In this document: positions 26,913-33,991 of the stretch, piece by piece
Numbering within the stretch: the stretch's first letter is position 1
How the letters are laid out: every line of letters starts with the position of its first letter
NCBI GenBank assembly: GCA_964533735.1
Contig: CAZHMD010000001.1
Location: forward strand, 248,001 to 312,000
DNA length: 64,000 nt
Direction of reading: 5' to 3'
DNA from: UBA6107 sp964533735
GTDB taxonomy: Bacteria > Chloroflexota > Anaerolineae > Anaerolineales > Anaerolineaceae
Made by a program: the position numbers and the translations under genes
Notes under the pieces: generated by a model
What the model was told of the DNA's origin: nothing
The model's database searches: none
The model's input: only the letters and a program-made list of their open reading frames with translations

Positions 26913-27504
26913 TGCTATTGCAGCCATAATTTTGGCTGCCGGCGGCTCTAAACGATTTGGATCCCCAAAACAACTATTGGAATGGGAAGGCGAAACCCTT
27001 ATTAATAGGGTGATCAATCTGGCGATAACTGCCCAACTTGATCCGATTCTCGTAGTTTTGGGTTTCGAATATCAAAGAATCCTGAAAAACATTAGAGAAA
27101 TCAAAAAAATTACCATCCTCAAAAATAATGACTGGGAAGTTGGTCAGAGTACATCCTTAATTGCGGGAGTTAAGGAGATCGCCACAGAGAAAGTGCCATT
27201 TGTTGTTCTGCTTTGCGATCAACCACAGGTTAAAGTAGATATCGTCGAGGGGGTAATCAAAGAATTTCAGTCCAGTGATGCTGAAGTCGTAATCACTGAA
27301 ATTGAAGGGAAGATGATACCCCCTGTAATTTTTAGCCCGAAGTGCATACCAGGAATTTATAAATTGAAAGGTGACAGGGGGGCAAGGTCAATAATAGAGG
27401 ATTACAGATATAAACTTTTTAAGATTGAAGACACACGCCTCTTAATGGATATTGATACGCCAGAGGATTATATAAATTTGAAGAAATCCTATAATTGCGC
27501 GTAG
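26905..27504 (+). CDS. mocA: Molybdenum cofactor cytidylyltransferase (MocA/YgfJ type)
   Basis: MocA converts molybdopterin-bound molybdenum into the cytosine dinucleotide form used by bacterial xanthine-dehydrogenase-family enzymes. The 199-residue protein starts I-I-L-A-A-G-G-S-K-R-F-G-S-P-K-Q-L-L (the nucleotide loop), has L-L-C-D-Q-P-Q-V for the metal Asp, and G-D-R-G-A-R near the C-terminus. It overlaps the Mo subunit gene by 8 bases through ATGGTTAA, showing tight coupling to the enzymes it serves. CofC, in the same operon, is a distant member of the same fold. This is the last gene of the plus-strand run. Confidence 0.92.
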   Translation: MVNAIAAIILAAGGSKRFGSPKQLLEWEGETLINRVINLAITAQLDPILVVLGFEYQRILKNIREIKKITILKNNDWEVGQSTSLIAGVKEIATEKVPFVVLLCDQPQVKVDIVEGVIKEFQSSDAEVVITEIEGKMIPPVIFSPKCIPGIYKLKGDRGARSIIEDYRYKLFKIEDTRLLMDIDTPEDYINLKKSYNCA

Positions 27505-27549
27505 CCATTCACGTCCACTCTCTTTTCATCCATTTTTTATCCTTAAATA

Positions 27550-27795
27550 CTATTCCAACTTTCCTTCCTCCATGTCCTGTATAACTTTTTTTGCTTGAGT
27601 TATATACTTCATTGGTACAATGACTTCCACTTCACCCAAAGTCCCTACTGATAAACCGTAGGTTGTACCTAATGATTCTTGGTTTATAAATGCTGGAATT
27701 TCAAATGATTCCAGAAGAATCTTTACTGACTCTGCTTCCAGCATTCCGTTAGCTATGTAAACAACTTCATCCCTAACTTTTCTACTCCTGAACAT
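27550..27795 (-). CDS. DUF2007-like putative signal-transducing protein
   Basis: An 81-residue protein with the DUF2007 pattern: V-Y-I-A-N-G-M-L-E-A-E-S-V-K-I-L-L-E-S, then I-P-A-F-I-N-Q-E and a closing V-I-V-P-M-K-Y. The fold is ferredoxin-like and the family resembles PII-type small signal proteins; its ligand is not known. The start lies inside the end of the YprB-like gene (14-base overlap), with GGAAGGAGTG ahead of it, so it is the third gene of the helicase-exonuclease operon. It converges with mocA. Confidence 0.75.
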   Translation of the reverse strand: MFRSRKVRDEVVYIANGMLEAESVKILLESFEIPAFINQESLGTTYGLSVGTLGEVEVIVPMKYITQAKKVIQDMEEGKLE

Positions 27796-29011
27796 TTTTC
27801 ACACTCCTTCCTAATCTTTGTTTTCTTACCTCTAATTCATTAATTAACTTTTTCTTTCTGAATAATGGGATAGGGGAGGGAAGTAAAATGGATTCTGCCT
27901 TATTAACCCAACCTAAGGCTTCACTATGATTTTTAAGTATGTGTTCATTATATTTTGCTAAAGCAACGCACGAATCCATATCATCCATTTCTGCACCAAT
28001 TTTCCAATAAACGATTGCATCATTCCAATTGTCCTGTTTTCTATATATTACCGCCATATGTTTGCATAAATTCAACAGGTCAATACCAGATAGTTTTTTA
28101 GAGTTGTAACAAATATTATAAATATGGATTGCTTTATCAACTTCATTTATTTGTTCATACATTTGACCAATTGCGAAAAGACCTAATAAATCAATATTTT
28201 GCCCATCTTTTATTTCATTTAGCATCAGGTTAATCTTAAGATATAAAGCTGCCATTGAAACCACATCGATCGCGTTGTGATAGGACACATTTTTTAGCAG
28301 GCTTCCATCTCCACTTTTTAGAAAATCAAAATAGATTTGTGGGATCATCCATCCAGGCACTTCTTCACTTGTTCTTGAATAAAGTAATATCTGCTTTTCT
28401 AATTCCTTTAAGCTTCTGTCTGGAAGCCTGGATTTCCAAATTTTTCGTGACAAGTGGAGGAGATCTATATGTGAAAAAGAGGTTAATGGATCTGGAATTT
28501 TGTTTAGGGCAAACCTGGTATGCAATAATGGCAAATCAAACGATTTTCCATTGAAAGTTATCGTATTCTCAAAATTATCGCAAATCAGCGAAAATTCAAC
28601 CAACTGGGCCGCTTCGTTTACTGGACTCTCCAAGATTAACTGCCCCAGTCGAAACCCAGATTCATCAAAGTAACCAAACCCTATCAAAAAGGCAATTGTA
28701 CCTGTCCCGCCACTCAATCCAGTTGTTTCTGTATCAATAAATAAATGTTTTTGAATCCCGGATTCAAGTGCTTGCATCTTGGCTAGTTTGTGTAACTCTT
28801 GAAAATTATCAGACAAAGAAAGGATTACATTTCCATGTGTGGATCCGTATGGATATAAATCTTCAAACAACAACACCTCGCCAAACCTGGAAGGTAATGC
28901 TCTTGCGCCTATTATTTCAGCTAGAGGCTTATTTTTAATAGGTTTAATTTGAGGCAGGGAGGCTGCTTTCTTAAAACCAAGTTTTTTGAGTCTTTCGGAT
29001 AAATCCGACAT
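27782..29011 (-). CDS. YprB/MrfB-type RNase H-like exonuclease with TPR tail
   Basis: The 409-residue protein has a DEDD-type 3'-5' exonuclease core: D-T-E-T-T-G-L-S-G-G at residues 93-102 (Asp93, Glu95), F-N-G-K-S-F-D-L-P-L-L, and a distal Y-H-N-A-I-D-V-V-S. A helical region from about 270 carries TPR-like repeats. In B. subtilis the matching MrfA/MrfB pair repairs mitomycin-type DNA adducts independently of UvrABC. The start codon overlaps the helicase stop by 1 base, as expected for a working pair. Function here is inferred from that gene pair. Confidence 0.88.
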   Translation of the reverse strand: MSDLSERLKKLGFKKAASLPQIKPIKNKPLAEIIGARALPSRFGEVLLFEDLYPYGSTHGNVILSLSDNFQELHKLAKMQALESGIQKHLFIDTETTGLSGGTGTIAFLIGFGYFDESGFRLGQLILESPVNEAAQLVEFSLICDNFENTITFNGKSFDLPLLHTRFALNKIPDPLTSFSHIDLLHLSRKIWKSRLPDRSLKELEKQILLYSRTSEEVPGWMIPQIYFDFLKSGDGSLLKNVSYHNAIDVVSMAALYLKINLMLNEIKDGQNIDLLGLFAIGQMYEQINEVDKAIHIYNICYNSKKLSGIDLLNLCKHMAVIYRKQDNWNDAIVYWKIGAEMDDMDSCVALAKYNEHILKNHSEALGWVNKAESILLPSPIPLFRKKKLINELEVRKQRLGRSVKNVQE

Positions 29012-31530
29012 TAAGTTTCCTTAAGCAATGAAATAAGGAAGATTGTTTCCTGCTTTCCACCGAAGCCGTTCTCTGAATCAGGACCCACACACGAAGGACA
29101 ACCAGATTCACAAGTACAGGAACGAACAAGATCATTGCATTTTTCTAACAGAATGTCAAACCGATTAAATAATGATTCTGATAATCCAATCCCTGCGGGT
29201 GTGGTGTCATGAACTAGTACAACAGGCTGAGATTCTTCAAAATTTGCTTGAGGATCTGAGTATGCATCAATATCATTTGAGTCACACAATACTAACAACG
29301 GAGCAAGATTTGAGATCAAGTAGCGCAATCCTGAAAGACTGTTCCGAATTTTTACATTTAATTCGGCTAAATGATGGCAATTTTGGCACAACGTTACCAG
29401 GTTTTCTGGCAAATTGGCAAGAATTGCAGAGTCAAACGATTTAAATGGAATTTTATGATGGACATGTAATGAATCATGCTTAGGTCGAACTCCGCAAGAC
29501 TGACATGTGTATTCATCCCTATTAAGAATAGACACGCGAATTGTCTGCCAGTTCGGTCCATAATTATTTGGATCTCCATACCACATCTTTGAATCCCGCA
29601 TTTTTTCAACGCAATTATTATTGAGAACCACCCAAAATCCGCAGGTAATCAACGAAGTCATCGGTAGATCCAAAGACTCAGTAGACAAAACCTCTCTGTT
29701 CACCCCGTCCAGTTTCTTAAACCCGGTTACCTGGGATTGAACTTCGACCTCGCCATAATTAATTTTATAGTTCAAAGACTCATTTACACCTTTTCGGGCA
29801 ACAATCGATATCTCCATTGTCCGTAAAGGCTCAGTGCTGTAACTGTAATCACCTCTCGATAAAACAGCGGTTTGTGATTCCAGGTCCAAGGAATCCACAT
29901 GGAATTGCTCCCCATCATGGAGGTAGATGGCACCCTGGTGGCACATCCATAATCCGGAATTAAAATCGACTGTCCCAATCGTTTTATATAATCCCTCTTC
30001 AAATGTTTGCAATACGAAGTTTGAAGCTGCGGTACTGCGTATTGAAATACCTGAGGAAGGATAATTATCTGCCAACCAGTAATATTTGCTATTCTTATTT
30101 TGAATGCTCCCTTCTTCGACCAGATAATCCCAATAATTCCGGAGCACAACTTCATCTAATTCGCCGAAATTCTCACCAGAGGAAAAAGGAATCTCAAATG
30201 CTGAGGAACGCAGGTGAGGCAACAAGATCAGCGGATTATTAGCATCGATCAGGGCGTGTTCAATTGGCTTTGAAAATAAACTATCTGGAAAACGCGCAAA
30301 GTACTGATCAAGTGGATTCATTGATGCGATGATCATGGAAATCGAAGGATTTTGATGGCGTCCAGCCCTACCAGACATTTGTTTAATGGATGCCATTGAT
30401 CTAGGGTAACCCGCAATTATTACTGAATCCACGCCCCCAATATCCACACCGAGCTCAAGTGCATTTGTAGCAGCAACCAGAGAAATAGATCCATTCTTCA
30501 AGCCTGTTTCAATATCTCTGCGTTCCTGGCGTAAATATCCGCTGCGATATCCGCGAATCCCTTGAGCTAATTCAGGAAATCTCTGCTTCAATTCCTTGGT
30601 TACTATTTCAACAAATCTTCTCGATCTACAAAAAACAATTGTTTGGATATTTTTTTCGAGGAAGAAAGAGGCTAATTTTACAGTCGAACTTAATAGCCCT
30701 TCACGGATACCAAATTCAGGTGAAATGAGAGGCGGGTTATAGAATACAACATTTCGTTCACCCTTGGGAGAATCGTCTTTTTCGATAAGTGTTACCGGTG
30801 ATTCAATGATTTTTTCAGCTAGTTCTTTAGGGTTACCAATTGTTGCGGATGTAAGTATAAACTGTGGATTTGCCCCATAAAATTCCAGGACACGCTTTAG
30901 GCGGCGAATAATATTCGCGAAATGAGATCCAAAAACACCTTTATATTGATGCAATTCATCAATTACGATGAATTTTAAATTCTGAAAGAACCTGGACCAG
31001 TTCGTGTGATGAGGGAGAAGGGCGATATTTAGCATATCCGGATTTGTGAGGAGAATGTTTGCATTCTTCCTGAAGGACTGCCTGAGGTATGAAGGTGTGT
31101 CCCCATCGTATACAGAAACGAACGGTTTATTGAGGTTATTCTGGTCAAGTAATGCAGACATTGAATTAAATGCGGTAAATTGATCGTGCGTTAGTGCCTT
31201 GGTTGGATATAACAAAAGAGCAGTTGACAATCCTGTTCTTGTAAAACTTTCCAGGATTGGGATCTGGTAACAAAGGGATTTACCGCTGGCAGTGCCTGTC
31301 GAAATGACGACATTTTCGCCATTATTTATGCATTGCAGAGCTTTTGCTTGATGTGCGTATAGCTTAGCTAATCCGAGTTTATTCAATGAAAATTGATTAT
31401 TCGACCCGGGAAGAATCTCAAGGTCGTTGTATAAGCCTGGCAGCGCGTTATTATGATCCCAAACAGTAAAATTCGGCGCTAGCAGTGGGTGGTTCTTTAG
31501 TTCGGCAATAATTTTGGCATTTAAGTACAT
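29011..31530 (-). CDS. YprA/MrfA-type DEAD/DEAH helicase with inserted HNH nuclease domain
   Basis: The 839-residue protein has a full superfamily 2 helicase: T-G-T-A-S-G-K-S (78-85), a D-E-L-H box (191-194), T-S-A-T, and Q-M-S-G-R-A-G-R. The C-terminal cysteine cluster (C798, C805, C807, C811, C814) is the MZB/DUF1998 domain of MrfA-type helicases. Between about 665 and 735 lies a complete HNH endonuclease: C676-x2-C679, H-V-H-H (689-692), N near 710, C715-x2-C718-H-H. B. subtilis MrfA is about 750 residues and lacks it. A start at 31551 adds seven residues; the ATG at 31530 follows GGGA by six bases. Confidence 0.9.
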   Translation of the reverse strand: MYLNAKIIAELKNHPLLAPNFTVWDHNNALPGLYNDLEILPGSNNQFSLNKLGLAKLYAHQAKALQCINNGENVVISTGTASGKSLCYQIPILESFTRTGLSTALLLYPTKALTHDQFTAFNSMSALLDQNNLNKPFVSVYDGDTPSYLRQSFRKNANILLTNPDMLNIALLPHHTNWSRFFQNLKFIVIDELHQYKGVFGSHFANIIRRLKRVLEFYGANPQFILTSATIGNPKELAEKIIESPVTLIEKDDSPKGERNVVFYNPPLISPEFGIREGLLSSTVKLASFFLEKNIQTIVFCRSRRFVEIVTKELKQRFPELAQGIRGYRSGYLRQERRDIETGLKNGSISLVAATNALELGVDIGGVDSVIIAGYPRSMASIKQMSGRAGRHQNPSISMIIASMNPLDQYFARFPDSLFSKPIEHALIDANNPLILLPHLRSSAFEIPFSSGENFGELDEVVLRNYWDYLVEEGSIQNKNSKYYWLADNYPSSGISIRSTAASNFVLQTFEEGLYKTIGTVDFNSGLWMCHQGAIYLHDGEQFHVDSLDLESQTAVLSRGDYSYSTEPLRTMEISIVARKGVNESLNYKINYGEVEVQSQVTGFKKLDGVNREVLSTESLDLPMTSLITCGFWVVLNNNCVEKMRDSKMWYGDPNNYGPNWQTIRVSILNRDEYTCQSCGVRPKHDSLHVHHKIPFKSFDSAILANLPENLVTLCQNCHHLAELNVKIRNSLSGLRYLISNLAPLLVLCDSNDIDAYSDPQANFEESQPVVLVHDTTPAGIGLSESLFNRFDILLEKCNDLVRSCTCESGCPSCVGPDSENGFGGKQETIFLISLLKET

Positions 31531-31631
31531 GACACATCCCATCAGTTGCATGGAAAATTAAGAGGCATTATACTCTCTATGATAACTCAATATTGTCAAA
31601 TAGAACATAATTTTTATATTTTAGGAGCAGA

Positions 31632-32387
31632 ATGAGCATATTTATTTTGATTGTTATTGGAGCATTGTGCGGGATATTGATCAACTATTTTGCAGATGTT
31701 TTGCCGATTTATAGAAAGCCAGGAAAACCACTTTGTTCTAATTGTGCAAAACCTTATACTCTCTACAACTATCTAATCTCTTTTAAATGCAAAAATTGTG
31801 GAAAAAGGGTAGCGGTTAGGACAATAGTTGTTCTAATTGTGTCAATAACGGCTTCGATTTTACTTTGGAGTTATCCATTTCAAAATTTAAGTTATTGGTG
31901 GACACTGCCAGGATTGATTTTTCTTGGCATTATCCTCGTGATCGATATCGAATACCGTGTCGTACTGATCCAGACCAGTATTTTCGGTTTGGGATTAATG
32001 TTTCTTCTTGGGCTTGTTAACCAGGGGTTTTCGCTTGATGGGTTATTCACAACACTCGCTGGGGGTGTAGCTGGATTTGCCATTATGATAGGGTTATATT
32101 ACTTTGGCATCCTTTTTTCAAAGATCATGTCAAAATTACGAAAACAAGAAATTGAAGAAATAGCTCTCGGATTTGGCGATGTATACGTCTGTACTTTTCT
32201 TGGATTGCTTATTGGATGGCCCACAATCATTAGTGCTATAGTACTGGCAGTATTGCTCAGCGGAGGTTTTTCGATACTATACCTGGCAACATTATCTCTG
32301 CTTAAGAAATACAAATCATTTTCAGCGATTCCGTACACACCTTTCTTAATAATCGGTGCAATCCTGATTACCTATTTATTAAGATAG
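31632..32387 (+). CDS. Prepilin peptidase, A24 family (zinc-ribbon containing)
   Basis: A 251-residue inner-membrane aspartic protease that cleaves and usually methylates prepilin-like leaders. It has a cytoplasmic Cys4 loop after the first helix (C-S-N-C and C-K-N-C-G), followed by six or seven hydrophobic helices. The catalytic Asp residues are seen in V-I-D-I-E-Y-R-V and in G-F-G-D-V-Y. No pilin or type IV pilus genes lie nearby, so its substrates are elsewhere. AGGAG lies 4-5 bases before the ATG. It is divergent from the helicase gene. Confidence 0.93.
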   Translation: MSIFILIVIGALCGILINYFADVLPIYRKPGKPLCSNCAKPYTLYNYLISFKCKNCGKRVAVRTIVVLIVSITASILLWSYPFQNLSYWWTLPGLIFLGIILVIDIEYRVVLIQTSIFGLGLMFLLGLVNQGFSLDGLFTTLAGGVAGFAIMIGLYYFGILFSKIMSKLRKQEIEEIALGFGDVYVCTFLGLLIGWPTIISAIVLAVLLSGGFSILYLATLSLLKKYKSFSAIPYTPFLIIGAILITYLLR

Positions 32388-32400
32388 CCTAATCTGTGAA

Positions 32401-33960
32401 TCATAATTCATACGGTGCGAGTATTTTCTCGAACTGCGCATGTAGTTTTTCAGCTGACACATGATAAGACTGTTTTTCGCTCCAATGTGAAATTGGATCC
32501 AGGATAACTGGTGGAACTCCATTGATTTGTTTTGGAATATGCAGTCCAAACACTGAATCGATAGTCATTTCCGATTTGTGTATTTCACCATTGAGAGCTG
32601 CTGAGATCATCGCCCGGGTATAAGGCAAATGAATCCTTTCTCCAACTCCATACGGACCGCCAACCCAACCGGTATTGACCAGCCAGACCTTAGAATGATG
32701 TTGGATAATCCTTTGACGTAACATCTTTGCATAAACGAGTGGCGAGAGCGGTAGAAATGGCGCACCAAAGCAGGATGAAAAAGTCGCCTGGGGTTCATTT
32801 CCTAAACCTCTTTCAGTACCTGCCAATTTTGCAGTATATCCAGCCAAAAAATAATACATGGCTTGTTTTTCATCAAGAAGGGAAATTGGGGGAAGCACAC
32901 CAAATGCATCGGCGCTTAAAAAGAAGATATTTGCGGGGTGGTTTCCCTTACCGTCAGGAATTCGCTTTTCGATGCGTTTTAGGTCGTACGCTCCTCGCGT
33001 GTTCTCAGTCAGAGTCGCGTCCTTAAATATCATTTCCCGTGTAATTGAGTCATATGTTACATTCTCTAGCACTGATCCAAATTGATGTACGGCATCCCAG
33101 ATCAAGGGCTCCAACTCTTGTTTTAGATTGATTACTTTCGCGTAACACCCTCCTTCAAAATTAAATACACCTTCCTGGCTCCATCCGTGTTCATCATCGC
33201 CTATCAGGAACCTATCGGGATCTGAAGAAAGGGTGGTTTTACCGGTCCCGGATAATCCAAAGAATAAGGCGCAATCACCATTTTGGCCAACATTTGCGGA
33301 GCAATGCATTGGCAAAACGTCATCAGAAGGCAGTATTCTGTTCATTACCGTGAATACTGACTTTTTAATCTCACCGGCATACCTTGTATTACCAATTAAT
33401 ACTAATTTCTGATCAAAATTAATGATCACAAATGTAGGTGTTACCACACCATCTACCTCAGGATCAGCCTTAAAGCCGGGAACCTGAATTACAGTAAAAT
33501 CCGGGTCAAAAGCGTCAACAATCAATGCGTCAATAAATAAATTCTTGGCAAAAAGAGCAGACCAGGCATATTCAGTCAGAATTCTGATTTTCCTTTGATG
33601 GGCAGTATCAGCACCGACCAGCACATCCTGAACATACAAGTTTTTATCATTACAATAATTGATGATTTTTTCCAGCAAACCAGAAAAATGCTTCTCAGAC
33701 AGGCGTTGATTCACCTTGCCCCATTCGATTTCATGATCATACGGATTACCATAATCAACAATATATTTGTCTCCTGGAGAACGACCCGTAAACTCTCCAG
33801 TTTCTACCAGTATAGAACCGCTTGAAGACAGAACACCTTCAGAATTCCTAATGATTTCTTCAACCAGCGCAGGAGTGCTCAGATTACATGATAACGTTTT
33901 ACATCTCACTGTGTGGCGTGGTTTAACCAAAAGGCTCGAATAATCCTTAATATTGACCAT
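32401..33960 (-). CDS. pckA: Phosphoenolpyruvate carboxykinase (ATP)
   Basis: The 519-residue protein is the ATP-using form. The kinase-1a P-loop G-L-S-G-T-G-K-T-T-L-S is near residue 235, the kinase-2 motif I-G-D-D-E-H-G-W about 25 residues on, and E-G-G-C-Y-A-K follows. It converts oxaloacetate and ATP to PEP in gluconeogenesis, or runs in reverse during anaerobic CO2 fixation. CCGGAGAG precedes the ATG. It lies 31 bases after the large lipoprotein gene on the same strand, an unusual companion, so the two may merely share a transcript. Confidence 0.96.
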   Translation of the reverse strand: MVNIKDYSSLLVKPRHTVRCKTLSCNLSTPALVEEIIRNSEGVLSSSGSILVETGEFTGRSPGDKYIVDYGNPYDHEIEWGKVNQRLSEKHFSGLLEKIINYCNDKNLYVQDVLVGADTAHQRKIRILTEYAWSALFAKNLFIDALIVDAFDPDFTVIQVPGFKADPEVDGVVTPTFVIINFDQKLVLIGNTRYAGEIKKSVFTVMNRILPSDDVLPMHCSANVGQNGDCALFFGLSGTGKTTLSSDPDRFLIGDDEHGWSQEGVFNFEGGCYAKVINLKQELEPLIWDAVHQFGSVLENVTYDSITREMIFKDATLTENTRGAYDLKRIEKRIPDGKGNHPANIFFLSADAFGVLPPISLLDEKQAMYYFLAGYTAKLAGTERGLGNEPQATFSSCFGAPFLPLSPLVYAKMLRQRIIQHHSKVWLVNTGWVGGPYGVGERIHLPYTRAMISAALNGEIHKSEMTIDSVFGLHIPKQINGVPPVILDPISHWSEKQSYHVSAEKLHAQFEKILAPYEL

Positions 33961-33991
33961 AGCACTCTCCGGTTGGAATGGGATTCAATTG

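Noticed and set aside
29430..29690. HNH block in the helicase as an intein or homing insertion
   Set aside because: No intein splice-junction residues (N-terminal Cys/Ser with terminal His-Asn) flank it, and the frame continues smoothly into the MZB cysteine cluster, so it reads as a built-in domain.
31565..31600. Promoter for the helicase gene: TTGACA and TATAAT on the minus strand
   Set aside because: Both hexamers are perfect but 21 bases apart, too far for a normal sigma-70 promoter; not listed as a feature.
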